Shown here piece after piece: positions 30,361-38,739 of a stretch of DNA of 64,000 nt. A model generated the notes under the pieces. It saw nothing but the letters and a program-made list of their open reading frames with translations. It ran no database searches and was not told the origin of the DNA. The first letter of the stretch is position 1, and the number at the start of each line of letters is the position of its first letter. The stretch lies in contig NZ_CP119075.1 of assembly GCF_029023725.1 (NCBI RefSeq), forward strand, positions 4,397,501 to 4,461,500, in the 5' to 3' direction. The translations under genes and the position numbers were made by a program. The DNA comes from Synoicihabitans lomoniglobus. Its GTDB lineage: Bacteria > Verrucomicrobiota > Verrucomicrobiia > Opitutales > Opitutaceae.

Positions 30361-33300
30361 TCAGAAGGCGAAGGTATTGGTCAGGAACCAGGCCTTCTCG
30401 TTGGGAATACGAATGGTCGCGATGGAGCCGTCGGGGTTGGCCCGCACCGGAATGTCCTCGTCGCTGCCCAGCACGTTGCGGAGATTGAGTTGGACCTTCC
30501 AGTCGATCTTGTCGGTCAACTTGCGCTGATAGGACAACCACATGTCGCCGGCCCATTGGCTGGGAGCGAAGAACGGGTTGTTCAGGTCCGGCACAATACC
30601 CGCCTCGTCGGTGTAGATTTGACCGTAGCCGATGCCCACTTCGTCCTGCCAGCGCACCGCACCGCCCACGGAAAACCCCTTGAGCATGGTGTCCCGGCTG
30701 AAGCGGTAGTTCGTGACGAAATTCGCGCGCCATTTGCGTTGCTCCAGGGAGGTGGTGCCGTCCTTGGCCAGGATACCGTTGAGGGGCACCAAGACGAGAC
30801 GGTTGAATTCGCCGTAAACGGTTTCGTTGGCGCCGAAGGTCGGGGAAACCCGGAGATCGCCCAAGCCGGAACTCTGAATGTTGGCGACAATCAGATCAGA
30901 GAGTTCCTTGGCCAGCGGCGCACTGTCGGACTGCACCGTCTCCTGCTTGCTGAGGTTGAACATCAGGCGCCAGTTGGGCGTCGGGTTGGTCACGAAGTCG
31001 ACTTCGAACCCCTTGGCCTTGACCGAAGCCGTGGCGACCTGACCACCAAACGAATCACTCTGCACCTGGTAGGTTCCGTTGATCTGTTCCACGCGGTAAT
31101 TGAACTGCTGTTGCAGCTCCGCCGGGATCAGACCGATGATGGCTGCTTCCAGCTCTGCGTAGGAATTGATATTGGGAATCGGGTCGCTGGAGAGACCCTC
31201 CGTCGCGGCCGCCTTGGTTTGCTCGAACGTCCACCCGGTGTTGAGGGGCTCGGCGATCATGCGCTCCAGACGATAGGCCTGACGATTGCTCACCAGCGCC
31301 GCATTCAAGCCGGAATTAGCCCCGGAGGAAGTGGTTTCAAACCAGTTGAAACGCAGGTGGTGCTTCTTGGCCAATTCGACGGAGAAGCCCATTTCGCTGG
31401 TCTCGCCCGTGGGAGGGCCAATGACCTCGAGGTTGACGTTGCGACGGAGGCCCGCGGGGGAGAAGTTCTCCGACTCACCCCAATGGAAGCTCAAGCGGGG
31501 AGAAAGCGGCAAGCCCTCGGTCCACGCATCGGGCACGTGGGCGACCACACTGGCGGTGAAGGTGTCACCTTCTTCCACCGAACTGGGTTCGTCCTGCAGG
31601 AAGTAGTTTTCCACCTTCAGATTGCCGTCGTCCTGGAAGGTGCCGGCGGAACCCGAGAGATCGACCACTTGGCTGGCGGTGAGCGCCTCGTAGCTGGTGG
31701 CCTCGTCCGTGCGCCAACCGAACAGACCGATCAGGTGGTCCGACAGCAGCCGACTTTGCAGGGTGAAGGCTTGGGACTCGATGGTGTTCTGCGACACATT
31801 GCCGGCGTAGTTGATCCCCTCGACGTAGAAGTTGTTGTTCTTGATCGAGTCATCGGTGCGGGCGCGACCGGTGGGCCCTTGATACCAGAGGTTGTAGGAG
31901 TCACCGATCTGTGGCACAGCGATATTGATCGGACTGATGCGAACATCCTGAGGTCCGGAGGCCGTAAGGGCGCTGGGACCGACATAGGCGATACCCACGA
32001 CCGTGCGGAAGAAAGCTCCGGCGCGACCGGAGAACGCGCTCCCCACTGGCACTTCGTCGGTGTTCCACGACGCTCTGTGGTAGCGGGTTTCCACGTCGGA
32101 AGTCTGCTCACCATAAAAACCGGTGAGGGTGTGGTTGCCCAGGATTTTGCCCCAGCGGCTATCCATGATATCCTCAAAATCAAACTTGTAGAAGGCCGTG
32201 GCGCGCACCGCTTCACGGTCGATTTGATTCTGCTTGTAACCACCGAGGTCATTAATGCGGACGAAGGGACGGCCCAGGTTCGGGTTCGGGTCGCCGTTAC
32301 CGAGATTCTCGGAAATATCGATCTGAATATCGGCGTTAGAATAGATGGAAACCAACGAGTCATCCACCGGAGTCTGCCAATACGGCGTCCACTCCTGCTG
32401 GTCATAGGAGATTTCGATACCGGCATTGCGGTTTTTGAAGAAGAGCTGCTCGAACGTCACGTTGACGGTTTCGAAGTCGCGATCCACATACGAGGTATCA
32501 CCCGAGAAGAGTTCGTTGTGATAGTCGAAGACATTGCGGTCTTGAATCGATGGATACACAAAACCCACCGCGTAACCCTGCCCTTCAAAACCTTGGGTGG
32601 CGAACCACTCGTAACGTTTAGCCCCCGGGTAAAATGTCAGGCGCCCCTGCAAGCCGTTGGCATTGGGATAGGAAGCGGAGCCGGCGTTGGGCACTTGATC
32701 GTCCGGATTCTGAAACACCAGCGCGCCTTGGTCGAACACCGAAGTCCAGGCGATGGTCGGCGTGGTGGCGGTGTTGATGGTGCCGTTGGGCGCCGTGTTG
32801 ATATTCACGGTGTGTTGCGACTCAAAGTCGGTGGTAAAAATCTCCGGAATCAACGCTCCGGTGTAGGGCTCATAGTAGTCGCGCGGGAGCGTGCTCCACC
32901 AGTTGTTGTAGAGATTGCGCGGCGGCACCACCATCGCAGGGTTGCTCTCCATATTGCCCTGCTCGTAGTTGGCGCGAATGACCGTGTTACCCAAAAAGTC
33001 GCTGTTTTCGTTTTTGAACAGCACGGCTTCGATTGCGGCATAGATGCGGGCGTCATTTTGGTAAGCGGGCTTCTGGTCGTAGTTCCGCGCCTCATCCAGT
33101 CCGGCGACCCGGATCGCCAACCGATCGGGAATCAGCATCTGGTTCAGGTCAAACGAGAGCCGATGGGTTCCATTGTCCCCCACCGTGGCCTTCACCTCAC
33201 CGAAGTTTTTGCTGACCTGAGCCTTGTTGAGCGAATTATCGATGATTCCGCCGGGTGAGCCCACGCCGAAGAGAATCGCATTGGGACCACGATTGATCGT

Positions 33301-33813
33301 CACCTGGGTCGAATTGTAGGTGTCGAACGGAATGCTGGTCAGAAAGAAGTCACGTGTCAGCGTGGCTTCACCCAAACCACGCACCCGTTGATTGGTCTGC
33401 GGGTTGATCCGCGCCGCGTTTTGGTCCGAGCGGTTGCCGCCGGAGTCCGATCCGCCGCCTGCAAAATTACCCTGCGTGCCACCGGTCTCCGTGTTCATTG
33501 TGTAGCTCAGCAAGGTGCTGGCATCCGTGGCTCCCAAATCATCCATCAGCTCCTTGGTGACCACTTGGATGGCGGAGCCGACGTCGCGCAACGGCATGCG
33601 CAGTCGCGATCCTGCCAAGGTGGCGGTCGCACGATAGCCAACATTGGAATCCTCCTCGAGGACGAACGGGCTCATCTGGAGCACTTCGTCGTCGGTTTGA
33701 GAATCCTCTTCGTTTGCGGGGTTGGATTGCTGGGCGAGGGATATGCTCGCAAGTGTCACCATGGAGCAGGAGCCCAAGGCCACACGAAATAAGTTCTCTA
33801 GTGTCGTTTTCAT
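30361..33813 (-). CDS. TonB-dependent outer-membrane receptor 2
   Basis: An 1150-residue receptor from the ATG at 33813, which gives a proper signal peptide (LFRVALGSCSMVTLASISLA); the longer frame to 33972 adds unrelated sequence. After an acidic linker comes VLQMSPFVLEEDSNVGYRA, the plug (about 55-240: TLAGSRLRMPLRDVGSAIQVV, YTMNTETGGTQGNF, RVRGLGEATLTRDFF, GPNAILFGVGSPGGII) and a barrel ending TNTFAF. Its plug is clearly related to that of receptor 1, but the barrels differ, so the ligands probably differ. It is a single-gene unit with a strong terminator. A locus-2 operator word lies 390 bp upstream, implying a long leader. Confidence 0.94.
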   Translation of the reverse strand: MKTTLENLFRVALGSCSMVTLASISLAQQSNPANEEDSQTDDEVLQMSPFVLEEDSNVGYRATATLAGSRLRMPLRDVGSAIQVVTKELMDDLGATDASTLLSYTMNTETGGTQGNFAGGGSDSGGNRSDQNAARINPQTNQRVRGLGEATLTRDFFLTSIPFDTYNSTQVTINRGPNAILFGVGSPGGIIDNSLNKAQVSKNFGEVKATVGDNGTHRLSFDLNQMLIPDRLAIRVAGLDEARNYDQKPAYQNDARIYAAIEAVLFKNENSDFLGNTVIRANYEQGNMESNPAMVVPPRNLYNNWWSTLPRDYYEPYTGALIPEIFTTDFESQHTVNINTAPNGTINTATTPTIAWTSVFDQGALVFQNPDDQVPNAGSASYPNANGLQGRLTFYPGAKRYEWFATQGFEGQGYAVGFVYPSIQDRNVFDYHNELFSGDTSYVDRDFETVNVTFEQLFFKNRNAGIEISYDQQEWTPYWQTPVDDSLVSIYSNADIQIDISENLGNGDPNPNLGRPFVRINDLGGYKQNQIDREAVRATAFYKFDFEDIMDSRWGKILGNHTLTGFYGEQTSDVETRYHRASWNTDEVPVGSAFSGRAGAFFRTVVGIAYVGPSALTASGPQDVRISPINIAVPQIGDSYNLWYQGPTGRARTDDSIKNNNFYVEGINYAGNVSQNTIESQAFTLQSRLLSDHLIGLFGWRTDEATSYEALTASQVVDLSGSAGTFQDDGNLKVENYFLQDEPSSVEEGDTFTASVVAHVPDAWTEGLPLSPRLSFHWGESENFSPAGLRRNVNLEVIGPPTGETSEMGFSVELAKKHHLRFNWFETTSSGANSGLNAALVSNRQAYRLERMIAEPLNTGWTFEQTKAAATEGLSSDPIPNINSYAELEAAIIGLIPAELQQQFNYRVEQINGTYQVQSDSFGGQVATASVKAKGFEVDFVTNPTPNWRLMFNLSKQETVQSDSAPLAKELSDLIVANIQSSGLGDLRVSPTFGANETVYGEFNRLVLVPLNGILAKDGTTSLEQRKWRANFVTNYRFSRDTMLKGFSVGGAVRWQDEVGIGYGQIYTDEAGIVPDLNNPFFAPSQWAGDMWLSYQRKLTDKIDWKVQLNLRNVLGSDEDIPVRANPDGSIATIRIPNEKAWFLTNTFAF

Positions 33814-34283
33814 AGTCGGTAGGGGTGTCAGGTAATTGTGGAATAGGCGTCGGCCGAGCCAGTGAGCTAATACCAACGCGTATGCAGGGGGGCCCGTCAG
33901 GGGGTCGATACAATCGGTCGGCACGACGTAGCTCGGAGCGGTCCGTATCGAGAAGCCGTCCGGCTTCCGCATCGGGACAATTCCTTACGCCTCGGCAAAT
34001 CACTTGGTGCGCGACTCGCAGCCCTGAAACAGAAAATCTCTCGCGCGAGAAAGATATGTATATTGTTCATATCTATGATTTTATATTATGCCTGGGATTT
34101 CTTTAATCGGGGAAGTAAGCCAAGTATAGGCCCACGTGCAGCCTACTTATTTATCCTACCAACGACTTCCCCATCCCAGCTATGCCTCTCATCTCTTGTA
34201 TCGACACTATCGTATCAAGAAGCGGATTTTAACCCGATCGATACCAGAGGCCGCGCGACGCGCCCGCGGTCCCTCGCGCGACT
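33814..34283. other. Long upstream region of TonB receptor 2 with palindromes
   Basis: 470 bp without a supported gene. It contains the operator word at 34203-34217, a perfect 12-bp palindrome TCTCGCGCGAGA at 34039-34050, and directly after it the inverted repeat AGATATG (34052-34058) and CATATCT (34068-34074) with a 9-bp spacer. The part from 34050 to 34240 is clearly more AT-rich than the surrounding coding DNA and is the likely promoter; the remaining 200-odd bases would be an mRNA leader. Confidence 0.6.
34203..34217 (-). promoter_or_regulatory. Locus-2 operator word upstream of TonB receptor 2
   Basis: GACACTATCGTATCA, 13 of 15 positions identical to GGCACTTTCGTATCA, in the orientation shared by other minus-strand genes. 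It is the only copy in the gap between the sulfatase that ends at 34284 and the receptor start at 33813. Confidence 0.65.
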
Positions 34284-35759
34284 TCAAAGCAAATCGTATT
34301 TGTTCAGCCAATACGAATACATCGTCGGCGCGGTGAGTTCGCTCACGCCCATGCGTCGGCGAAGTTTGCCCAGATAGCCGTCGAGCCACTTGCCGTAGGG
34401 CGCGATCTCCGCGGGGTCTTCGGGGTGAACACCCAGGTCGCCGGTCTCCGCCACCCAATCATTCAACTGCTGGCGGAAGGTTGCCAGGGTGTCGGTAAAA
34501 CGTGCGTCACCCGCGAGGTTATTCATTTCATTCGGATCCGCCCGAATGTCGTAGAGCTCTTCCGCGGGACGCCCGTTGCCAACGAAGCGGGAGACGTAGT
34601 CGTCGAGGCCGGTGCGCTCGTGATGCGTCATCATCACGGCCACGGCCGGTTCCACCAACAGGGTGTAATCGTTCGTGGGCAGGTAGGGGTTTCCTGACGT
34701 GAAGTTGCGGATGTATTTCAGTTCGGTGGTGCGCACGCTGCGAATACGATCGGGCACCACGCCGGTGCGATCCTTCGCCGAGAAAACCCGTTCGCGCCCG
34801 GGAGTCGTGTCGTCCGCAAATGATCGTCCTTGCAGGTAGTCCGGCAAGGTCACGCCTGCGATATCCAGACAGGTCGGCCCCAGGTCGATCATGCTGATCA
34901 AGCGTTCGTCCACTTGCCCGGCGTTGCGACCATCGGCCCAACGCATGATGAGCGGCACACGCAATCCGCCATCGTAGAGATAACCTTTGTCGCGGGGAAA
35001 CGAACGTCCGTTGTCTCCAAAAACGAGCACAACGGTATTGTCGGCCAGACCTTCCCGCTCCAGCCGCTTGAGGATGGCACCGACCTGCCGATCAAACAGT
35101 TGCACCTCCTCCAGATAACGGGACCAGTCAACCCGCAGGACGGGGTGTTCGGGATAGTAGGGCGGCAGCTCCACCTTGGAGGGATCCACCGGACGCCGCA
35201 TGTCGCGCGTCCATGTGCGATGAGGTTCGTCAATATTGACTTGAGCAAAAAAGGGCTGTCCCGGAGCCCGCTGTGACCAGTCCACGCCGTCGAACGGTTC
35301 GCCGGGAACTTCAAAATTCCAGTCCAGTTTTCCTACCTTTTCCAGCGGTTGCCCCGCCGCCTCATCCGGCGACGACGGTCGGCCGTTGCTGACGAAATAC
35401 CCCGCCTGCCGAAACAGTTCCGGAATCGTCACGACGCCATCCGGCAACGGCCGCTTCACCAACGTGCGGTGATTTTGGGCACCAATGCTGGTCTGATACA
35501 TGCCGGTGTTAAATCCGGAGCGATTGGGCGAGCACACACTGGCGGTGCCAAATACATTGGTGAAGCGCACGCCTTCTTTGGCCAGCGCATCGAGATGCGG
35601 TGTCGCCGAAGCCGCTGCGGTTGGCTCGCCGTAGCAAGCCAGATCGGGCGACAAGTCATCCGCGATAATCCACAACACGTTGGGACGTGACGTGGGTTCA
35701 GCACACAACGCGGAAGCGACCACAAAAGTCGCGAGCAAACGGATGAAGGAAGTGGTCAT
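34284..35759 (-). CDS. Exported type I sulfatase, motif CSPNR
   Basis: A 491-residue sulfatase with a short signal peptide (about 1-20, ATFVVASALCA). It has IADDLSPDLACYG (metal aspartates at 33-34), C76 in VCSPNRSGFNTGMY, an unusual SNGRPSS segment where most relatives have GKWH, and VFGDNGRSFPRDKGYLYDGGLRVP near 265. CSPNR with the GMYQTSIGAQNHR continuation suggests a sulfatase subfamily different from the others here. It is the last gene of the run sulfatase - dehydratase - AstE-like - SDR - sulfatase, 26 bp after the SDR. Confidence 0.92.
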   Translation of the reverse strand: MTTSFIRLLATFVVASALCAEPTSRPNVLWIIADDLSPDLACYGEPTAAASATPHLDALAKEGVRFTNVFGTASVCSPNRSGFNTGMYQTSIGAQNHRTLVKRPLPDGVVTIPELFRQAGYFVSNGRPSSPDEAAGQPLEKVGKLDWNFEVPGEPFDGVDWSQRAPGQPFFAQVNIDEPHRTWTRDMRRPVDPSKVELPPYYPEHPVLRVDWSRYLEEVQLFDRQVGAILKRLEREGLADNTVVLVFGDNGRSFPRDKGYLYDGGLRVPLIMRWADGRNAGQVDERLISMIDLGPTCLDIAGVTLPDYLQGRSFADDTTPGRERVFSAKDRTGVVPDRIRSVRTTELKYIRNFTSGNPYLPTNDYTLLVEPAVAVMMTHHERTGLDDYVSRFVGNGRPAEELYDIRADPNEMNNLAGDARFTDTLATFRQQLNDWVAETGDLGVHPEDPAEIAPYGKWLDGYLGKLRRRMGVSELTAPTMYSYWLNKYDLL

Positions 35760-35785
35760 GAAGGAAAATGTGTTGGGATTGAAAA

Positions 35786-36538
35786 TCAGTAAGTGGCGCG
35801 ACCGCCCGAGGCATCAAACACCGCGCCGGTGGAAAAGGAACACTCGCCCGAACACAGCCAGGCCACCAGCGCGGCCACTTCGTCGATCTCACCGAGTCGA
35901 CCAACCGGAATGCGACTCACCATGTAGTTGATGTGTTCCGGTGTCATTTGGTCGAGGAGCCCGGTTCGAATCACCGCCGGAGTCACCGCGTTGACCCTAA
36001 TCTCCGTTTGGGCGAGTTCTTTGCCGAGCGATTTGGTCAACGCGATCACCCCTGCCTTCGATACGCTGTAATGCGAGGCGTTCGGGTTGCCTTCCTTGCC
36101 GGCGATCGAGGCGACGTTGACAATGCGCCCATACCCGCCGACCCGCAGGTAAGGCACCACACTGCGGCAGGTGTAAAAGACCGCGTTCAAATTCACATCC
36201 ATCACGCGTTGCCAATCCGACAGCGACAGCTCCCAAAGCGCGGCGTTGCCTCCCGTGATCCCGGCGTTGTTGACCAAAATATCGAGACCGTCCCACGCCG
36301 ACGCGGTTTCATCCGCCGCTGCTTGCACGGCCACCGGATCGGCCAAATCCAGACCGCACGTCCTCACTTCCCCCAGAGTGCCCAGTTCGGCTTTCGCTTC
36401 AGTCAGGGCCGTTTCGTCCACATCCCACAAGGCGACGCGGGCACCCGACTCCAACAGTCGTTTCGCGACGCCAAAGCCAATGCCCCGAGCCGAGCCCGTC
36501 ACCACGGCACGTTTATTTTTAAGATCTATTTGGTTCAT
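35786..36538 (-). CDS. Short-chain dehydrogenase/reductase, sugar-type
   Basis: A classical 250-residue SDR: nucleotide-binding TGSARGIG at 14-21, NNAG at 90-93, and the catalytic Ser144, Tyr157 and Lys161 (SIAGKEGNPNASHYSVSK). The DVD after strand 2 (residues 39-41) suggests NAD preference. It lies between an aspartoacylase-like enzyme (4-bp overlap) and a sulfatase, in the operon led by a sulfatase and an acid-sugar dehydratase, so oxidation of a sugar or 2-keto-3-deoxy sugar acid is plausible. Annotation as 3-oxoacyl-ACP reductase would be a family-name artefact here. Confidence 0.85.
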   Translation of the reverse strand: MNQIDLKNKRAVVTGSARGIGFGVAKRLLESGARVALWDVDETALTEAKAELGTLGEVRTCGLDLADPVAVQAAADETASAWDGLDILVNNAGITGGNAALWELSLSDWQRVMDVNLNAVFYTCRSVVPYLRVGGYGRIVNVASIAGKEGNPNASHYSVSKAGVIALTKSLGKELAQTEIRVNAVTPAVIRTGLLDQMTPEHINYMVSRIPVGRLGEIDEVAALVAWLCSGECSFSTGAVFDASGGRATY

Positions 36539-37581
36539 ACGTTCGTCTTCGCATTCAACTCCGCCCGCATCTCAGCCGAGACATCGTGGGCCAGACAAAA
36601 AAGAATATCGCCCTGACGGGTCAGCGGCGGGCCGCGATGAGCCACAATCACCCCGTCGGACTTGGCTCGCTGGAGCACCGGCTCCCGGATTGGGTTCTCC
36701 GGGAAGTGCAGCGCCCCGAGCACGTCACCGGCGGTAACATCCGCCCCCAACGCGACCCGAGGCTCAAACAGTCCCGACTCGGGACTGAAAACGTAATCCT
36801 CCCGGTCCAACGCCTGCACCCAGCGGGGTGGGCGTCCGTCGCGCGGCAGGTCTTCGCCGGCGCCGTCGCGCAGGAGCCCGAGATGTCGCAACACCCGTCG
36901 CACGCCCCCTTGGCAGAGTTGGTGAATTTCGGCGTTGAGCGATTCTCCGCCGCCCAGCTCCGTCGAGACCATGGTCTTGCCTTGTTGCTCAACTTCCGTC
37001 GGCAGAAGGCCTCGTCCCGCGACGTCGGCATAGAGAAACGCGATGTCGGTGCCGAAGGCGGCCGTCGCCGCCGCCATCCGGGCGCGTTGCGCGGGATCCT
37101 GCACCCAATGCATATGCGCGCAGGGATGAAACACCACGCCCCGACCGCCCGTGTGCAGATCGATCACCACGTCCGCCATGGGAAACAGGGTGTGACTGAG
37201 AAAATCCGCGGTGATCTCGCTGACACTTCCGCTGGGATCGCCCGGAAAGCAGCGATTGAAATTCTTACCATCCAGAGGCGACAGACGAGTCGCCGCGCCC
37301 GCCGCCGGCGGATTGAGCACCGGAATCATGATGAGCCGACCGTTGATATCCTCGAGCTTCAGCTCCCGCATCAACCGCATGATGCCCACCTGCCCCGGAT
37401 ACTCGTCGCCATGATTTCCGGCCGTCAGCAGAACCGTCGGCCCTTCCCCGCGCGCCATCACCTGCACCGGCAGCAACACCTGCGCCCACCCGCTCAAATT
37501 GTAGGAATTCGGCACCTCCAGCACCCCGCGCTGCAGTCCGGGAGCATGAAAGTCGATTGAGGTGTGTATCGGGTTTTTCAT
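36535..37581 (-). CDS. Aspartoacylase/succinylglutamate-desuccinylase-like zinc enzyme
   Basis: A 348-residue cytoplasmic M14-like protein. The zinc site is read from TAGNHGDEYPG (H57, E60) and IDLHTGGRG (His near 143); VSTELGGG near 205 is another family segment. The C-terminal third (about 250-330) is the beta-rich extension, including GADVTAGDVLGALHFPENP, seen in longer AstE-like proteins. Members remove acyl groups from amines or amino acids; in this operon it might deacylate an amino sugar or an intermediate, which is inference. It overlaps the SDR gene by 4 bp and lies 12 bp after the dehydratase. Confidence 0.83.
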   Translation of the reverse strand: MKNPIHTSIDFHAPGLQRGVLEVPNSYNLSGWAQVLLPVQVMARGEGPTVLLTAGNHGDEYPGQVGIMRLMRELKLEDINGRLIMIPVLNPPAAGAATRLSPLDGKNFNRCFPGDPSGSVSEITADFLSHTLFPMADVVIDLHTGGRGVVFHPCAHMHWVQDPAQRARMAAATAAFGTDIAFLYADVAGRGLLPTEVEQQGKTMVSTELGGGESLNAEIHQLCQGGVRRVLRHLGLLRDGAGEDLPRDGRPPRWVQALDREDYVFSPESGLFEPRVALGADVTAGDVLGALHFPENPIREPVLQRAKSDGVIVAHRGPPLTRQGDILFCLAHDVSAEMRAELNAKTNV

Positions 37582-37593
37582 GACGCCTTCGCT

Positions 37594-38715
37594 TTACTCC
37601 GATTGATCGACCAAAACCGAGCTGATAAATGCTTCGTTGAGCGTCACACCGAGGCCCGGTCCATCCGGCACGGTGATGAAGCCGTCGGTCGCCTGAACGC
37701 GCTCATGAGTGAGCTTTTGCCGCAGCGGTTCTTCTTCGACGCAGTCCTCGAAAAGGAAGGCATCGCGGCAGGTGCTCAACCAATGCAGACTCGCGGCTAA
37801 TGTCACCGGGCTGGTGTAACAATGGTTGCACGGCCGCGCGCCGATTTCCGCGATGCGTTGCCGCAGGTAGACCGCGTCCGTGAAGCCGTTGCGCGCGAGA
37901 TCGATTTGATAAATGTCGAGCGCTCGATTTTCGAGCAGAGGTCGAAAGGAATCGCGGCCGCACTCTTCCTCGCCCGCCGCGATCGGCACCGGCGAACGAT
38001 CACGCAGCCAGCGATAACCTTCCACATTGTCGGGCCGCAGCGGCTCCTCCAACCAACCGATGTTGTAGTCGGAAAACATGTGTGCGCGCTGCAAGGCGGT
38101 GCGTTCGTCCCATACACAACCCGCGTCGATTAGCAGAATGGCATCGTCGCCCAAACCGGCGCGAGCGCCCGCCACCAACTCGCGATCCTTCGCTTCCGAC
38201 TCGCCCATCGGTTCCCAACCAAATTTCACCGCCGTGTAACCGGCGTCGATTTGTTTGCGGCCGATGTCACCCGTGGCGGCTCCGTCCGCTCCGAACAGAA
38301 TCGAGGCGTAGGCCCGAAAGCGATCGTGACGTTTACCGCCGAGCAGGCGGTGAATCGGCTGCTGCAGCAACTTGCCCAGCAGATCCCACAACGCCATGTC
38401 GATCGCCGCCATCGCGGTAATGGTGACGCCACTACGACCGTAGTAGAGCGTCGACTGATACATCTTCTCCCACAGGCGATCGATTTCCATTGGATTCTCC
38501 CCGATCAGCACTTGGCGCAGGCCACAGGCGATGTTGTGCGAGAACGGCGCGTCGATCACCGCCTTCACCACTTCGGGCGAGGAATCGGCTTCACCGAAGC
38601 CCTCCGTGCCGTCCTCGGTGCGAATACGGACCAGCAGCGAATCCTGGCAGCTGGCGGTCTTCCCGATGACGGAAGGGTTACGTAATATCTGGCAGATAAC
38701 TTGGGCGATTTTCAT
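37594..38715 (-). CDS. Enolase-superfamily (mandelate racemase-like) acid-sugar dehydratase
   Basis: A 373-residue two-domain enzyme, probably a cytoplasmic dehydratase of an aldonate to a 2-keto-3-deoxy acid. Metal ligands are D197 (IDAG), E223 (WLEEPL) and E249 (AGEEE); the general-base dyad is D272 (YQIDLARNG) and H298 (CNHCYTSP), as in the mandelate-racemase subgroup. On barrel strand 2 the usual KxK is K164-F165-G166, so the second Lys is missing, which favours a dehydratase over a racemase. With the SDR and FAH genes of the same proposed regulon it would supply a fuconate- or rhamnonate-like route. The exact substrate is unassigned. Confidence 0.87.
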   Translation of the reverse strand: MKIAQVICQILRNPSVIGKTASCQDSLLVRIRTEDGTEGFGEADSSPEVVKAVIDAPFSHNIACGLRQVLIGENPMEIDRLWEKMYQSTLYYGRSGVTITAMAAIDMALWDLLGKLLQQPIHRLLGGKRHDRFRAYASILFGADGAATGDIGRKQIDAGYTAVKFGWEPMGESEAKDRELVAGARAGLGDDAILLIDAGCVWDERTALQRAHMFSDYNIGWLEEPLRPDNVEGYRWLRDRSPVPIAAGEEECGRDSFRPLLENRALDIYQIDLARNGFTDAVYLRQRIAEIGARPCNHCYTSPVTLAASLHWLSTCRDAFLFEDCVEEEPLRQKLTHERVQATDGFITVPDGPGLGVTLNEAFISSVLVDQSE

Positions 38716-38739
38716 GGTGGGAGAATAAAAACGCGGGCG

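Noticed and set aside
30253-33258. A 1001-codon open frame on the plus strand opposite TonB receptor 2
   Set aside because: It is fully antisense to a receptor gene with clear family motifs. The composition is that of a GC-driven shadow frame and no domain is recognisable.
35786-36538. 3-oxoacyl-ACP reductase of fatty-acid synthesis
   Set aside because: Family-level similarity only; no fatty-acid genes nearby, and the operon is one of sulfatases and sugar-acid enzymes.
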